DNA of 64,000 nucleotides from the NCBI GenBank assembly GCA_963769585.1, contig CAVYMJ010000006.1, positions 1,922,001 through 1,986,000 of the forward strand, read 5' to 3'. The notes under the pieces were generated by a model. That model was not told where the DNA came from, searched no databases, and saw only the letters and a program-made list of their open reading frames with translations. Shown here in pieces: positions 1 through 8,482 of this stretch (positions are counted from its first letter, which is position 1; each line of letters opens with the position of its first letter). Made by a program: the position numbers and the translations under genes. Origin of the DNA: SSC3 sp963769585 (GTDB taxonomy: Bacteria > Actinomycetota > Actinomycetes > Propionibacteriales > Nocardioidaceae).

Positions 1-94
1 ACAAGACAGTTCCCAGCAGCCCGGTGCCGACCTAGTGTGGACAGTGGTCCGGGGACCTCAGCAGGAGGCCTCGAGAGTCCAACGGAGGACAGCC

Positions 95-946
95 ATGAGC
101 GAGCAGCCTGCGCCGTATGGCCAGGGGACCCCACCGAGCCCCGAGGCGAGCAGGAAGCGGGTCCGGATCCCGCACCTTCACGAGCTGAAGGAGCGCGGCG
201 AGAAGTGGGCGATGCTCACGGCGTACGACATGTACTCCGCGGCGACGTTCGACGAGGCCGGAATCCCGGTGCTGCTCGTCGGCGACTCGGCGTCCAACAA
301 CGTTTACGGCAACGAGACCTCCCTACCCGTCACGGTCGACGAGCTGATCCCCTTGGTGCGGGCGGTCACCCGCTCGGTCAAGTACGCGCTCGTGGTCGCC
401 GACCTCCCCTTCGGCTCCTACCAGGCCTCGCCCGAACAGGCGTTCCACACCGCAGCCCGGTTCATGAAGGAAGCAAACGCTCACTGCGTGAAGCTCGAGG
501 GCGGCGCGGAGATGTCCGGCCAGGTCGAACTGCTCAGCAAGGGTGGCATCCCGGTGATGGCACACATCGGCTTCACCCCGCAAAGCGAGCACACCCTCGG
601 CGGCTACCGCGTGCAAGGACGCGGCGGGACAGCCGACAAGCTGATGGCAGACGCGAAGGCGCTCGAGGCCTCAGGGGCGTTCGCCGTCGTGATGGAGATG
701 GTTCCGGGCGATGTCGCCGCCGAGATCACCAAGACGTTGACAATCCCCACCATCGGCATCGGAGCAGGCCACCAGTGCGACGCCCAGGTGCTCGTGTGGC
801 AGGACATGGCCGGACTTCGGGTGGGCCGGATGCCGCGCTTCGTCAAGCAGTACGCCGACGTCCACGCGGTGCTTCTGAAGGCTGCGCAGGACTACGCCGC
901 CGACGTCGCAGCGGGGTCGTTCCCAGGACCCGAGCACACCTTCTAG
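95..946 (+). CDS. panB: 3-methyl-2-oxobutanoate hydroxymethyltransferase (PanB)
   Basis: PanB makes ketopantoate from 2-oxoisovalerate and 5,10-methylene-THF, the first committed step of pantothenate and CoA synthesis; it is cytosolic. The 283-residue protein has the expected family length. Visible motifs are GDSASN near residues 63-68 (metal/substrate loop), VADLPFGSY around 102-109, KLEGG at 133-137, the catalytic glutamate in VVMEMVPGD (about E201) and GIGAG at 221-225. The ATG at 95 is chosen because GGAGGA lies about 6 nt upstream; the frame stays open further upstream but is not conserved-looking there. It ends next to a convergent small membrane protein gene. The assignment is secure. 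Confidence 0.97.
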   Translation: MSEQPAPYGQGTPPSPEASRKRVRIPHLHELKERGEKWAMLTAYDMYSAATFDEAGIPVLLVGDSASNNVYGNETSLPVTVDELIPLVRAVTRSVKYALVVADLPFGSYQASPEQAFHTAARFMKEANAHCVKLEGGAEMSGQVELLSKGGIPVMAHIGFTPQSEHTLGGYRVQGRGGTADKLMADAKALEASGAFAVVMEMVPGDVAAEITKTLTIPTIGIGAGHQCDAQVLVWQDMAGLRVGRMPRFVKQYADVHAVLLKAAQDYAADVAAGSFPGPEHTF

Positions 947-1210
947 CTACGCGCTCCAGTCGAGGAAGACCTCACCGGCCGCGATCGCGCCGAACCAGAT
1001 CACGGCCAACGAGATGGGCAGCACGAAGACCCTGATCGGGTACGTCATGAACCACTTCATACCGAGCACGAGGTGCGCCAGCCAGATGAGGTTCAGCACC
1101 ACCACCGCCCACAGCGGTGCGACGAGTCCGGAGAAGAAGTAGAGGAACGCCATCACCGCGATGCCACCGACGCCGATGAAACTTCCTGACTGTCTCAGAT
1201 TTGGTTTCAC
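947..1210 (-). CDS. small membrane protein, three predicted TM helices
   Basis: An 87-residue protein of unknown function with a GTG start. Three hydrophobic helices are visible at about residues 9-29, 34-54 and 59-79, separated by short basic loops, so it should sit in the cytoplasmic membrane. A purine-rich AGGGGTG lies upstream of the start. It is convergent with panB and the stop codons are adjacent. I do not recognise a named family; it could be a small conserved actinobacterial membrane protein. Confidence 0.75.
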   Translation of the reverse strand: MKPNLRQSGSFIGVGGIAVMAFLYFFSGLVAPLWAVVVLNLIWLAHLVLGMKWFMTYPIRVFVLPISLAVIWFGAIAAGEVFLDWSA

Positions 1211-1460
1211 GACGTCACACCCCTACATCTGGAGAATCGCGGTCGAGAATCCCCAGTAAAACAAGGGGATCCCGAGCATTTCGTACGAGGCGCACTATCG
1301 CGCCTGCGATCGAGGTGCAACGCGACACGCAACATGGTTTCTCGGATTTCGTTTACCTTGCGCCTCGATGTTGCCAAGATCATACGCACGGGCCGCAGTA
1401 ACCAGCCCACGAGATGGAGCACCGACAAGCAAGGTCGGCGCCACGACCCAGGAGGCATAC

Positions 1461-1937
1461 GTGCCTGCAGCTAAGAAAGCAGCAGCGAAGAAGGCTGTTG
1501 CGAAGAAGGCCCCGGCTAAGAAGGCGGCCGCTAAGAAGGCGCCCGCCAAGAAGGCCGCCGCCAAGAAGGTAACTGCGGCGAAGAAGACCGCAGCGAAGAA
1601 GACGGTCGCCAAGAAGACCGCCGCCAAGAAGGCACCCGCCAAGAAGACCGCCGCCAAGAAGAGCGCGGCAAAGAAGACGGTCGCCAAGAAGACCGCCGCC
1701 AAGAAGGCACCCGCCAAGAAGGCACCCGCCAAGAAGAGCGCGGCAAAGAAGACGGTCGCCAAGAAGACCGCCGCCAAGAAGACTGTCGCGAAGAAGACAG
1801 CTAAGAAGGCACCCGCCAAGAAGGCACCGGCCAAGAAGGCACCGGCCAAGAAGGCACCGGCCAAGAAGGCCGCCAAGAAGGCACCTGCGAAGAAGGCCGC
1901 CAGGAAGGCACCAGCCAAGAAGGCTGCCAGAAGGTAG
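1461..1937 (+). CDS. lysine/alanine-rich histone H1-like repeat protein
   Basis: A 158-residue protein made almost entirely of AAKKA/PAKK/TVAKK-type pentad repeats, extremely basic, with no folded domain visible. Such tails occur on actinobacterial HU proteins (HupS/Hlp) and as free-standing histone H1-like proteins that bind DNA and compact the nucleoid; that role is inferred from composition. The GTG at 1461 is preferred over the longer frame from 1368 because AGGAGG lies 5 nt upstream and the repeat begins at residue 2. Lysine is encoded almost only by AAG. The gene is followed by a strong hairpin. No HU domain precedes the repeat here. Confidence 0.85.
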   Translation: MPAAKKAAAKKAVAKKAPAKKAAAKKAPAKKAAAKKVTAAKKTAAKKTVAKKTAAKKAPAKKTAAKKSAAKKTVAKKTAAKKAPAKKAPAKKSAAKKTVAKKTAAKKTVAKKTAKKAPAKKAPAKKAPAKKAPAKKAAKKAPAKKAARKAPAKKAARR

Positions 1938-1961
1938 GCGTCACTCTTCCCCAAACATCGG

Positions 1962-1993
1962 CGAAGCCCCCGCGACAAATCGCGGGGGCTTCG
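1962..1993. terminator. bidirectional hairpin terminator
   Basis: A perfect 13-bp stem (CGAAGCCCCCGCG paired with its complement) with a 6-nt loop lies 25 bp after the lysine-rich gene and 10 bp before the stop of the convergent small gene, so it probably serves both. Confidence 0.85.
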
Positions 1994-2002
1994 CTGTCTG
2001 CT

Positions 2003-2197
2003 CTAGTCCTCGAGCTCGTCGTCGTTCCAGTTCGGGTCGCTGTCCCACTCCTCGTTCCGCTCCTCGACCCGGTCCAGCGCCCGAGCAGCCTCGGCCTCGG
2101 TGGCGTAGGGCCCGAGACGGTCCTGGTTGCGGCAGCCGTCCTTGCCCTCGACCCTGTGATGAGTGAGGCAGAACCAGAACATTCCTTCGTCGGACAT
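2003..2197 (-). CDS. conserved small acidic protein
   Basis: A 64-residue protein beginning MSDEGMFWFCLTHHRVE, with an acidic tail ending in DDELED. The ATG at 2197 has GGAGGA about 6 nt upstream, and the longer reading frame (to 2233) has no such site. It contains a Cys-x2-HH stretch and a later Cys but no clear zinc site. It is divergent from map, with 29 bp between the starts. Function unknown; short proteins of this sort next to map look familiar from actinomycetes, but I cannot name a family. Confidence 0.75.
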   Translation of the reverse strand: MSDEGMFWFCLTHHRVEGKDGCRNQDRLGPYATEAEAARALDRVEERNEEWDSDPNWNDDELED

Positions 2198-2226
2198 GCG
2201 CTCCTCCTTGCCGTCGAGTCGTTCCG

Positions 2227-3099
2227 ATGTCACAAACTACACTCGGGGACGTGACCCCGATCGTTGCCGCAGACATCTCCCCCAGGCGTCCCGTGCCCGA
2301 GCACATCCCTCGCCCCGAGTACGTCGACAAGCCCGCTCCGACGCCGTACACAGGCGCGGAGGTGAAGGATGCCGAGACGATCGAAATGATGCGGATCGCT
2401 GGGCGACTGGCCGCTCAGGCCCTGCAGCTGGTAGGCAAGCACGTCGCCCCGGGAGTCACCACCGACGAGCTGGATCGGATCGGCCACGAGTTCCTCGTCG
2501 AGAACGACGCCTACCCCTCGACCCTCGGCTATCGCAGCTTCCCCAAGTCGCTGTGCACCAGTGTCAACGAGGTGATCTGCCACGGCATCCCGGACAGCCG
2601 GGTGATCGAGGACGGCGACATCGTCAACGTCGACATCACGGCGTACCTCGGCGGGGTCCACGGTGACACCAATGCCACCTTCCTGGCCGGCGACGTCGAC
2701 CAGGAGACCCGACTGCTTGTCGAGCGCACCGAGGAGGCGCTGCGACGCGCGATCAACGCCACCCGCCCCGGGCGCCGAGTCAACGTCCTCGGCAAGGTGA
2801 TCGAGGCCTACGCCAAGCGCTTCGGGTATGGCGTCGTACGCGAGTTCACCGGTCACGGGATCGGTACAGCGTTCCACTCCGGCCTGATCATCCCGCACTT
2901 CGACGACCCGTACTACGACGACGAGATCAAGGCGGGGATGACGTTCACCATCGAGCCGATGCTCTGCCTGGGAACGGCCGAGTGGGACATGTGGGACGAC
3001 GACTGGACCGTCACCACCAAGGACAAGCGGCCCAGCGCGCAGTTCGAGCACACCCTGCTGGTCACCGAGGACGGCGCGGAGATCCTGACTCTGCCTTGA
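2227..3099 (+). CDS. map: type I methionine aminopeptidase
   Basis: Removes N-terminal methionine from nascent proteins in the cytosol. The 290-residue protein has the five metal ligands in order: D136 (NVDIT), D147 (HGDTNATF), H210 (GHGIG), E243 (FTIEPM) and E274 (FEHTLLVT), plus H119 in CHGIP. A ~40-residue N-terminal extension rich in proline precedes the catalytic domain, as in actinobacterial MapB-type enzymes that carry a linker. No strong ribosome binding site is visible before the ATG. The assignment is secure. Confidence 0.97.
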   Translation: MSQTTLGDVTPIVAADISPRRPVPEHIPRPEYVDKPAPTPYTGAEVKDAETIEMMRIAGRLAAQALQLVGKHVAPGVTTDELDRIGHEFLVENDAYPSTLGYRSFPKSLCTSVNEVICHGIPDSRVIEDGDIVNVDITAYLGGVHGDTNATFLAGDVDQETRLLVERTEEALRRAINATRPGRRVNVLGKVIEAYAKRFGYGVVREFTGHGIGTAFHSGLIIPHFDDPYYDDEIKAGMTFTIEPMLCLGTAEWDMWDDDWTVTTKDKRPSAQFEHTLLVTEDGAEILTLP

Positions 3100-3100
3100 G

Positions 3101-3529
3101 TCAAGTGAGGTCGTCGTAGGACAGCGCGCCGGTCTCGGCGAGCTTGCGCTCACATCGCAGCACCCCGGCCTCGTGCTCGGGGTCGCCGCTCATCGCTGCG
3201 GCGATGCGAAGGTGCGGGAGCGCCTCGGCGTGGCGCGACTGCCTCTCGATGACGCGGCCCAGGGCGAACCGAGCCCACACGTCGGTGGGGCTCTCCTCGA
3301 CCAGGGTCTGCAGCTCAGCCTCGGCCTTGTGGAGCTGGGCGCTCTGGAAGTAGGCCCAGGCCCGCAGGGTACGCAGGCTCGCCGAGCCTGGCTCGACCTC
3401 GAGCGCGGGTGCGAGAATCTCCAGCGCCTTCTTCGGAGAAGACGCCTGAAGAAGGTCCCACGCCTGCTGGTAGGCGTCGGCGGGGTGCTTGGACCCCGGT
3501 CCGGGCAGTTCGAAGGGTGGCAGCATCAC
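3101..3529 (-). CDS. TPR-repeat protein
   Basis: A 142-residue soluble protein made of helical tetratricopeptide-like repeats (AYQQAWDLLQASSPKKALEIL, then SASLRTLRAWAYFQSAQLHKAEAEL, then VWARFALGRVIERQ). Such proteins usually act as interaction scaffolds; the partner is unknown. It is convergent with map, with one base between the stops. Confidence 0.85.
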   Translation of the reverse strand: MMLPPFELPGPGSKHPADAYQQAWDLLQASSPKKALEILAPALEVEPGSASLRTLRAWAYFQSAQLHKAEAELQTLVEESPTDVWARFALGRVIERQSRHAEALPHLRIAAAMSGDPEHEAGVLRCERKLAETGALSYDDLT

Positions 3530-3606
3530 GGTTCTCCAACGCTCCGTGCCGCAGGGAGATTCCCGAAGTGCAGCGGGCCGGAGCCCGAGGCGCTAGTTTG
3601 CCGAGC

Positions 3607-3843
3607 ATGGAGTTCACTGTCTTCACGATCGCGGGCGGCTTCAGGGAGTTCCCCGGCGACTCGAGCTACACCATCGGTGAACACAACGGGGTCCTGCACG
3701 TGTGGGACGGTGCGACCTCGCAGGTCATCACCTACGGAGCCTCCGCCTGGGCCTCGGTCCAGGAGCGGGACCGCGACGAGAAGCCCGGGGCAGGCAAGCG
3801 CAGACTGGTTTCGGAGGAGTCCCCGGCCGAGACCGCAGGCTGA
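3607..3843 (+). CDS. hypothetical protein, 78 aa
   Basis: Starts MEFTVFTIAGGFREFPGDSS. The first ~55 residues look like a small beta-rich fold (YTIGEHNGVLHVWDG) and the tail is polar and charged. It lies between the divergent TPR gene and the 3' end of the RNase P RNA. I do not recognise a family. Coding is supported by amino-acid composition and by the position of the ATG; no strong ribosome binding site is seen. Confidence 0.65.
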   Translation: MEFTVFTIAGGFREFPGDSSYTIGEHNGVLHVWDGATSQVITYGASAWASVQERDRDEKPGAGKRRLVSEESPAETAG

Positions 3844-3852
3844 CCAAGCGAT

Positions 3853-4248
3853 GCGGATGAGCTGGCCTGTAGGCCGGGTTCTGTCTCCGTGGGCCTTGCG
3901 GCGTCACGGTCGGCGACCATCCATCTAGGACGACCGTTACCGGCCGCCTCGTGCGGTCTACCCGTGAACTCGGGCGGGCAGCCCTCGAACGTCCACGCGC
4001 ACGCCTTGCGGCGTACTTCTTGACCTTGCTGCAGGTGGGGTTTACCTAGCCGGTCCGGTCACCCGGACCGCTGGTGGTCTCTTACACCACCGTTTCACCC
4101 TTACCGCCCTGACGGACGGCGGTCTGTTCTCTGTGGCACTGTCCCGCGGGTCACCCCGGGTGGGAGTTGCCCACCACCTTGCCCTGTGCAGCCCGGACCT
4201 TCCTCGAGGAGCTGCCTCCCCGCGGTCGCCCGGCCAGCTCATCCGCGA
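3853..4248 (-). ncRNA. rnpB: RNase P RNA, bacterial class A
   Basis: The catalytic RNA of ribonuclease P, which matures tRNA 5' ends. On the minus strand the 5' part carries GAGGAAGGTCCGGGCT (P4/CRI region), followed by ACAGTGCCACAGAGAACAG (CRII/III), GGTAAGGGTGAAACGGTG and GGTAAACCCC. The 3' end carries the partner P4 strand ACAGAACCCGGC. The outermost ends GCGGATGAGCTGGCC and GGCCAGCTCATCCGC pair to form P1. Ends are set from this pairing and may be off by a few bases. Confidence 0.96.
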
Positions 4249-4271
4249 CCCCAGTCTAGGGCCCGGTCGTC

Positions 4272-5729
4272 CTAGGCCAGCTCGAACGAGACAAGCCGAG
4301 CACGCAGGTCAGCGGTCACCAGCCGCACCCGGACCTCCTCACCCAGCGGCAGCGCGGTCGGGCCGACACACTCGGCCTCGATGGCTGGGTCCTGGATCAT
4401 CACCCGGCCCTCGTGCGGGTCGCGGTCGTCCAGGGCGGTGATGACCCCGTCGAAGACGGCGCCCACGTGCTCCTGGAGTACGGCAGCCTCGACGAGGTCG
4501 AGGAGCGACCTCTCGTACTGCCCCGCACGGCCGGCCGACTCGCGCATCACCCCGGGGATGACATCGAGCTTCTCCAGTACCCAGATCGGCACCTGCTCCC
4601 CGGCACACAGCGAGAGACAGATCTCACCGGCGAATCGGTCGACCAATCGGCGAATCGGCGCGGTGACATGCGCGTACTCCCCCGCCAAGGCCGCGTGCAG
4701 CGGCTGCTCGGGCAGCGTCCCGTTGAAGCCGACGTACGACGCGCCGCGCAAGGTGCGCGTGGACGCCACCAGCACGGCCGCTCCCGATGGCGTGCTGGGG
4801 TCGACCGAGCGGATGAAGTCGGGGTAGCTCATCCCCTTCGGCCAGTCCACGTGCAGCGCCTTCGCCGTACGCCGGAGCCGGTCCAGGTCGCGAGAGTCGG
4901 CCGGCGGCAAGGTGCGCAGCAGCCCGACCCGGTGCTTGGTCATCAGAGAGGCGGCCGCCATCCCGGTGAGCAACGAGATCTGTGCGTTCCACAGCTCGAC
5001 GGGAAGCTGGGTGCGGTACTCCAGCACCCAGTGGCCATCCGCGTCCACGCGGATCTCCTGAGAGGGCAGCGGAAGAGTGACTCCACCCCGGAGCGCCTCG
5101 CGAGCCAGCCGTAGCTCACCGACCTCCTTGAGCAGGGAGAGCATCGACGAGACGGTGCCGTCGTCGAACTGCTGCTGGACATCGACATAGTTGAGCTTGG
5201 CGGTGCTCCTGACCAGGGCGCGCTCCACGTGAACACCAGTGCCTTCACCTGACCCGTCCACCTCGATCGTCCAGAGCACCGCGGGCCGCACCTGACCGGG
5301 AAGCAGTGATGCCGCGTCCTCAGACAGCACCTTCGGATGCAGCGGAATCTTCGACTCCGCCCCGTAGAGCGTCTCGCCGCGCGCCAGGGACTCGAGGTCG
5401 ACGGCATCGCCGGGCGCCACGAACGCGCCGACGTCGGCGATGGCGTAGTGGACGACGTAGCCCTGACCGTCGCGCTCGAGATGAAGCGCCTGGTCAAGGT
5501 CCATCGAAGAGGCGGGGTCGATGGTGACGAACGGGAGGTCGGTCCGGTCCAGAGCCGGGAGACGGGGCGCGGCCGCCGCTGCTGCCGCCGTCCGCTCGAC
5601 CTCGGCGGGAAACTCGGCTGGGAGCTCCATCTCGTCCTTCACCCTCGCGACGCCGGCCGCCAACAGCGCTCCGTCCGCCTCCCACGCCTCGCTGGCCAGA
5701 TGTACGACCCGATGAGGCACCGCGACCAC
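4272..5729 (-). CDS. RNB-domain ribonuclease (RNase II/R family)
   Basis: A 485-residue 3'-5' exoribonuclease of the actinobacterial short RNB type. The RNB core is visible from about residue 55: VTIDPASSMDLDQALHLE with the aspartate cluster that binds Mg, then YAIADVGAFVAPGDAVD, and further on APIRRLVDRF, the usual APIRRYxD-type motif. The C-terminal ~70 residues look like an S1-like beta domain. It lacks the N-terminal cold-shock domains of E. coli RNase R. The GTG at 5729 has AGGGGAG upstream; the longer frame would run into the divergent yaaA gene. Confidence 0.93.
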   Translation of the reverse strand: MVAVPHRVVHLASEAWEADGALLAAGVARVKDEMELPAEFPAEVERTAAAAAAAPRLPALDRTDLPFVTIDPASSMDLDQALHLERDGQGYVVHYAIADVGAFVAPGDAVDLESLARGETLYGAESKIPLHPKVLSEDAASLLPGQVRPAVLWTIEVDGSGEGTGVHVERALVRSTAKLNYVDVQQQFDDGTVSSMLSLLKEVGELRLAREALRGGVTLPLPSQEIRVDADGHWVLEYRTQLPVELWNAQISLLTGMAAASLMTKHRVGLLRTLPPADSRDLDRLRRTAKALHVDWPKGMSYPDFIRSVDPSTPSGAAVLVASTRTLRGASYVGFNGTLPEQPLHAALAGEYAHVTAPIRRLVDRFAGEICLSLCAGEQVPIWVLEKLDVIPGVMRESAGRAGQYERSLLDLVEAAVLQEHVGAVFDGVITALDDRDPHEGRVMIQDPAIEAECVGPTALPLGEEVRVRLVTADLRARLVSFELA

Positions 5730-5787
5730 TCCCCTGTTCTCTGGACGCGTCCCTGAAGACCTGAACTGCCACCCTAGAGTGACCCCC

Positions 5788-6582
5788 GTGCTGATCCTGC
5801 TGCCGCCGTCCGAGGGCAAGACCCCGCCACGGCGCGGGAGCACCCTTCAGCTGGAGAAGCTCGCGTTCCCCGCCCTTCTGAGGCACCGCGAGGCGGTCCT
5901 CGACGCGCTCGTCGCGCTGTGTACGACGGGCGGCCCGCCCGAGTCCGAGGCTGACCGCCGAGTGGCCGCGCAGACCCTCGGGCTAGGAAGCACCCAGACG
6001 GACGAGCTCGACCGGAACGCCGCCCTGCGCACGGCTCGCGTGGCTCGGGCGGATCGGGTCTACAGCGGCGTCCTCTACGAGGCTCTCGACCTGGGCTCCC
6101 TGGAGGGAGCCGCCAAGCGACGAGCCGGCCAGTGGGTGGCGATCACCTCCGCACTCTTCGGCCTGGTGCGGCCCAACGACCACATCCCGGCATACCGGCT
6201 CGCGGGGAACGTCGCGCTGCCGGGCATCGGCGTCGTGTCGACGTACTGGAACCGCCACCTGGACGCGAGCGTCTCCCAGGCGGCCGGCCAGGGGCTCGTG
6301 GTCGACCTGCGCTCGTCGACGTACGCCGGATTCTGGAGACCGTCTCGCGAGCTGTCGCCTCGGGTCGTCTCCGTGCGGGTGCTGCACGAGCACAACGGCG
6401 CCCGCAAGGTGGTGTCGCACTTCAACAAGGCGACCAAGGGCAGGATCGTCCGCGACGTCCTGCTCGACGCAGGCACCGCCTCGTCGGCGCGGGCGTTCGC
6501 TGAGCAGTTGGCCGACCTCGGCTGGCACGTCGAGGAGGGCCCCAAGCGCAACCTGCTCGACGTGGTGGTCTCCGCGCTCTAG
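5788..6582 (+). CDS. yaaA: YaaA family peroxide stress protein (DUF328)
   Basis: A 264-residue protein starting VLILLPPSEGKTPPRRG, the family signature. In E. coli YaaA lowers intracellular free iron under peroxide stress and binds DNA; the role here is inferred from the family. RVYSGVLYEALDL and the C-terminal KVVSHFNKATKGRIVR motif are present. A GTG at 5779 would add three residues; 5788 matches the usual family N terminus better. Divergent from the RNB nuclease gene. Confidence 0.9.
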   Translation: MLILLPPSEGKTPPRRGSTLQLEKLAFPALLRHREAVLDALVALCTTGGPPESEADRRVAAQTLGLGSTQTDELDRNAALRTARVARADRVYSGVLYEALDLGSLEGAAKRRAGQWVAITSALFGLVRPNDHIPAYRLAGNVALPGIGVVSTYWNRHLDASVSQAAGQGLVVDLRSSTYAGFWRPSRELSPRVVSVRVLHEHNGARKVVSHFNKATKGRIVRDVLLDAGTASSARAFAEQLADLGWHVEEGPKRNLLDVVVSAL

Positions 6583-6592
6583 CCGGCGACCC

Positions 6593-7729
6593 TCAGACCG
6601 AGAGGCCGCTGACCACCAGGTCGACCGGTCTGCCGTTGAAGAGCCGCAGCACCGGCCGGCCGTCGGGGAACCACGAGATGACGGTCACGCTCGCCGGCGC
6701 CAGCTCGGTCTTGAAGATCGACTGCGTCGGCATGTCGAGCGCCACCTTGACCAGCAGCTTGATGGGCGTCACGTGTGACGTGGCGAGGATCGTCTTGCCC
6801 GGATGCCTGGCGAGGAGTCTCTCGAGTGCCGCCCGGACCCGCTTCTCCACGTCGTTGAGCGACTCGCCGGTCCCGCCGGCCGGCAGGTCCAGCGAGCCGA
6901 GCCAGGTGTCGAACCCCCCAGGGTCGAGCTCCCGGGCGTCAGCGAACGTCCGGCCTTCCCACATCCCGAACGCCGCCTCCGCCAGGCCGTCTTCGACCGT
7001 GACAGTCTGGTCGAAGACGGACGCGATGATCTCCGCGGACTCGCGGGTACGGCGCAGCGGCGAGGTCACGATCGCGTCCACCGACTCGGCCAGAGGAGCC
7101 AGCCACTCGGCGGTGGCGCGCACCTGGGCTCGCCCGTCGTCGTTCAGCCCCGGGTCCTCGCCTCCCAGGCCGCTGAACTTCCGGTCCCGGGTGTGGTCGG
7201 TCTCGCCGTGACGCACCAGGATGAGCGTGGTCGGGGGTCCCTGCTCCCAGGGCGGCTTCGGCCGCTCTTCCTGGGCTTGGACCAGGGTGTCGTCCGTGGC
7301 CCCCGGCTCGCCCTGCGGCACAGGCTGACCATCGAGCGCCTCGTTGAGGATGCGGTCGGCGTACTTGTTCTGCTCCCGGGGGATCCAGGTGTACGTCGTG
7401 CCCTCCGGGGCCAGCCGGCGAGCCTGCAGAGCCAGCGCACGCATGTCCGGGTGCTTGATCGCCCAGGCCCCCGACATCTGCTGCACCACCAGCTTGGAGT
7501 CCATCCGAACCTCAAGGTCGGCCCCGTCCGCGTACTCGCGGTAGAGCTCGAGCCCTGCGATCAGACCCCGGTACTCGGCCACATTGTTGCTCGCGACACC
7601 GATCGCCGCGGCCTTCTCGGCGATCACAGTCCGGGTCTCGGCGTCGAACAGGACCGCGCCGTACGCGGCAGGCCCGGGGTTGCCTCGGGCCCCACCGTCT
7701 GTCTCGATCTGGACGGACCGATAGGTCAC
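6593..7729 (-). CDS. bifunctional RNase HI / histidine (acid) phosphatase
   Basis: A 378-residue two-domain protein, homologous in layout to M. tuberculosis Rv2228c. Residues ~1-140 form RNase HI: IETDGGARGNPGPAAYG (first catalytic Asp), a Glu in NNVAEYRGLIAGLELY and an Asp in VRMDSKLVVQQM, cleaving RNA in RNA/DNA hybrids. Residues ~170-375 form a phosphoglycerate-mutase-like phosphatase: LVRHGETDHT with the catalytic His, TSPLRRTRESA and a later SHVTPIK. The GTG start at 7729 overlaps the TGA of the upstream zinc-ribbon gene (GTGA), so the two are translationally coupled. Confidence 0.96.
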   Translation of the reverse strand: MTYRSVQIETDGGARGNPGPAAYGAVLFDAETRTVIAEKAAAIGVASNNVAEYRGLIAGLELYREYADGADLEVRMDSKLVVQQMSGAWAIKHPDMRALALQARRLAPEGTTYTWIPREQNKYADRILNEALDGQPVPQGEPGATDDTLVQAQEERPKPPWEQGPPTTLILVRHGETDHTRDRKFSGLGGEDPGLNDDGRAQVRATAEWLAPLAESVDAIVTSPLRRTRESAEIIASVFDQTVTVEDGLAEAAFGMWEGRTFADARELDPGGFDTWLGSLDLPAGGTGESLNDVEKRVRAALERLLARHPGKTILATSHVTPIKLLVKVALDMPTQSIFKTELAPASVTVISWFPDGRPVLRLFNGRPVDLVVSGLSV

Positions 7730-8469
7730 AGTCCGGACTCCGAGGTCCGCACCAGGATGCGGCTGCACTCCTCACACCGCACGACCTCGTCGGAAGGCTT
7801 GGCCTTGATGATTCCCAGGTCCGACGGGTTCAGCTGCATCGAACAGCCCTCGCAGCGTCGCTGCCTCAACGGCGCCGCACCAACGCCGTCCTTCTGCTCG
7901 CGCAGCTTGACGTAGAGCGCAACGAGGTCGTCAGGGAGCCCGGCCACGGACGCCGTACGCTCCGCGGTCGCCGCGGCGATCTCGGCGTGGATCTCGGCCG
8001 CGCGCTTGTCGCGGCTCTGCGTCAGCGCGGCGCCCTTGTCATCGATGGCCTCGAGCTGGGAACGCAGCCCGGACAGGTCGCTCTGGGCCGTCTCCAACGC
8101 CTCCATCACGTCGAGCTCGGCATCCTCGAGCTCACTGATCCGCCGGTCGAGGGAGACCAGCTCGTGGGAGAGGTGCTCCAGGTCCTTCGGGTTGGTGACG
8201 AGTCCCTGGTCCATCCGCTCCTGGTCGCGTCTGCGACGAGCCTTGACCTGCTCGACATCCGCGTCGGCCTTCTTCTGCTCGCGAACGAGGTCGTCGACCT
8301 TGACCCCGAGGTCCTTCGCGTCGTTGTCGATCGTCTGCCGCGAGGCGGAGAGCGCCTTGAGCTCGGCGTGCTCCGGCAGGGAGGCGAGCTGGTGCTTGAG
8401 TAGGTCGATGCGCGAGTCGAGGTCTTGGACGTCGAGCAACTTGAGCTGGGCGAACGGATCGGCTTTCAG
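7726..8469 (-). CDS. coiled-coil protein with C-terminal C4 zinc ribbon
   Basis: About 247 residues: a long charged alpha-helical coiled coil (roughly residues 10-180) followed by a zinc ribbon with CEGCSMQLN and RCEECSRIL, as in Rv2229c and the CdsZ family. Members are thought to bind RNA or RNA-processing partners; that is family knowledge. The start is the problem. A TTG at 8439 gives a truncated N terminus, whereas a CTG at 8469 has AGGAG 6 nt upstream and yields KADPFAQLKLLDVQDLDSRID, the usual family N terminus. I therefore place the start at the CTG. It lies 13 bp after the Nif3 gene and overlaps the RNase H gene. Confidence 0.9.
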   Translation of the reverse strand: MKADPFAQLKLLDVQDLDSRIDLLKHQLASLPEHAELKALSASRQTIDNDAKDLGVKVDDLVREQKKADADVEQVKARRRRDQERMDQGLVTNPKDLEHLSHELVSLDRRISELEDAELDVMEALETAQSDLSGLRSQLEAIDDKGAALTQSRDKRAAEIHAEIAAATAERTASVAGLPDDLVALYVKLREQKDGVGAAPLRQRRCEGCSMQLNPSDLGIIKAKPSDEVVRCEECSRILVRTSESGL

Positions 8470-8482
8470 CGGATTCTCCTGG

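Noticed and set aside
1295..1978. 227-residue minus-strand frame opposite the lysine-rich gene
   Set aside because: It consists of FLAGAFLAA-type repeats that are simply the complement of AAG/GCC codons; the plus-strand gene has a ribosome binding site and a following terminator.
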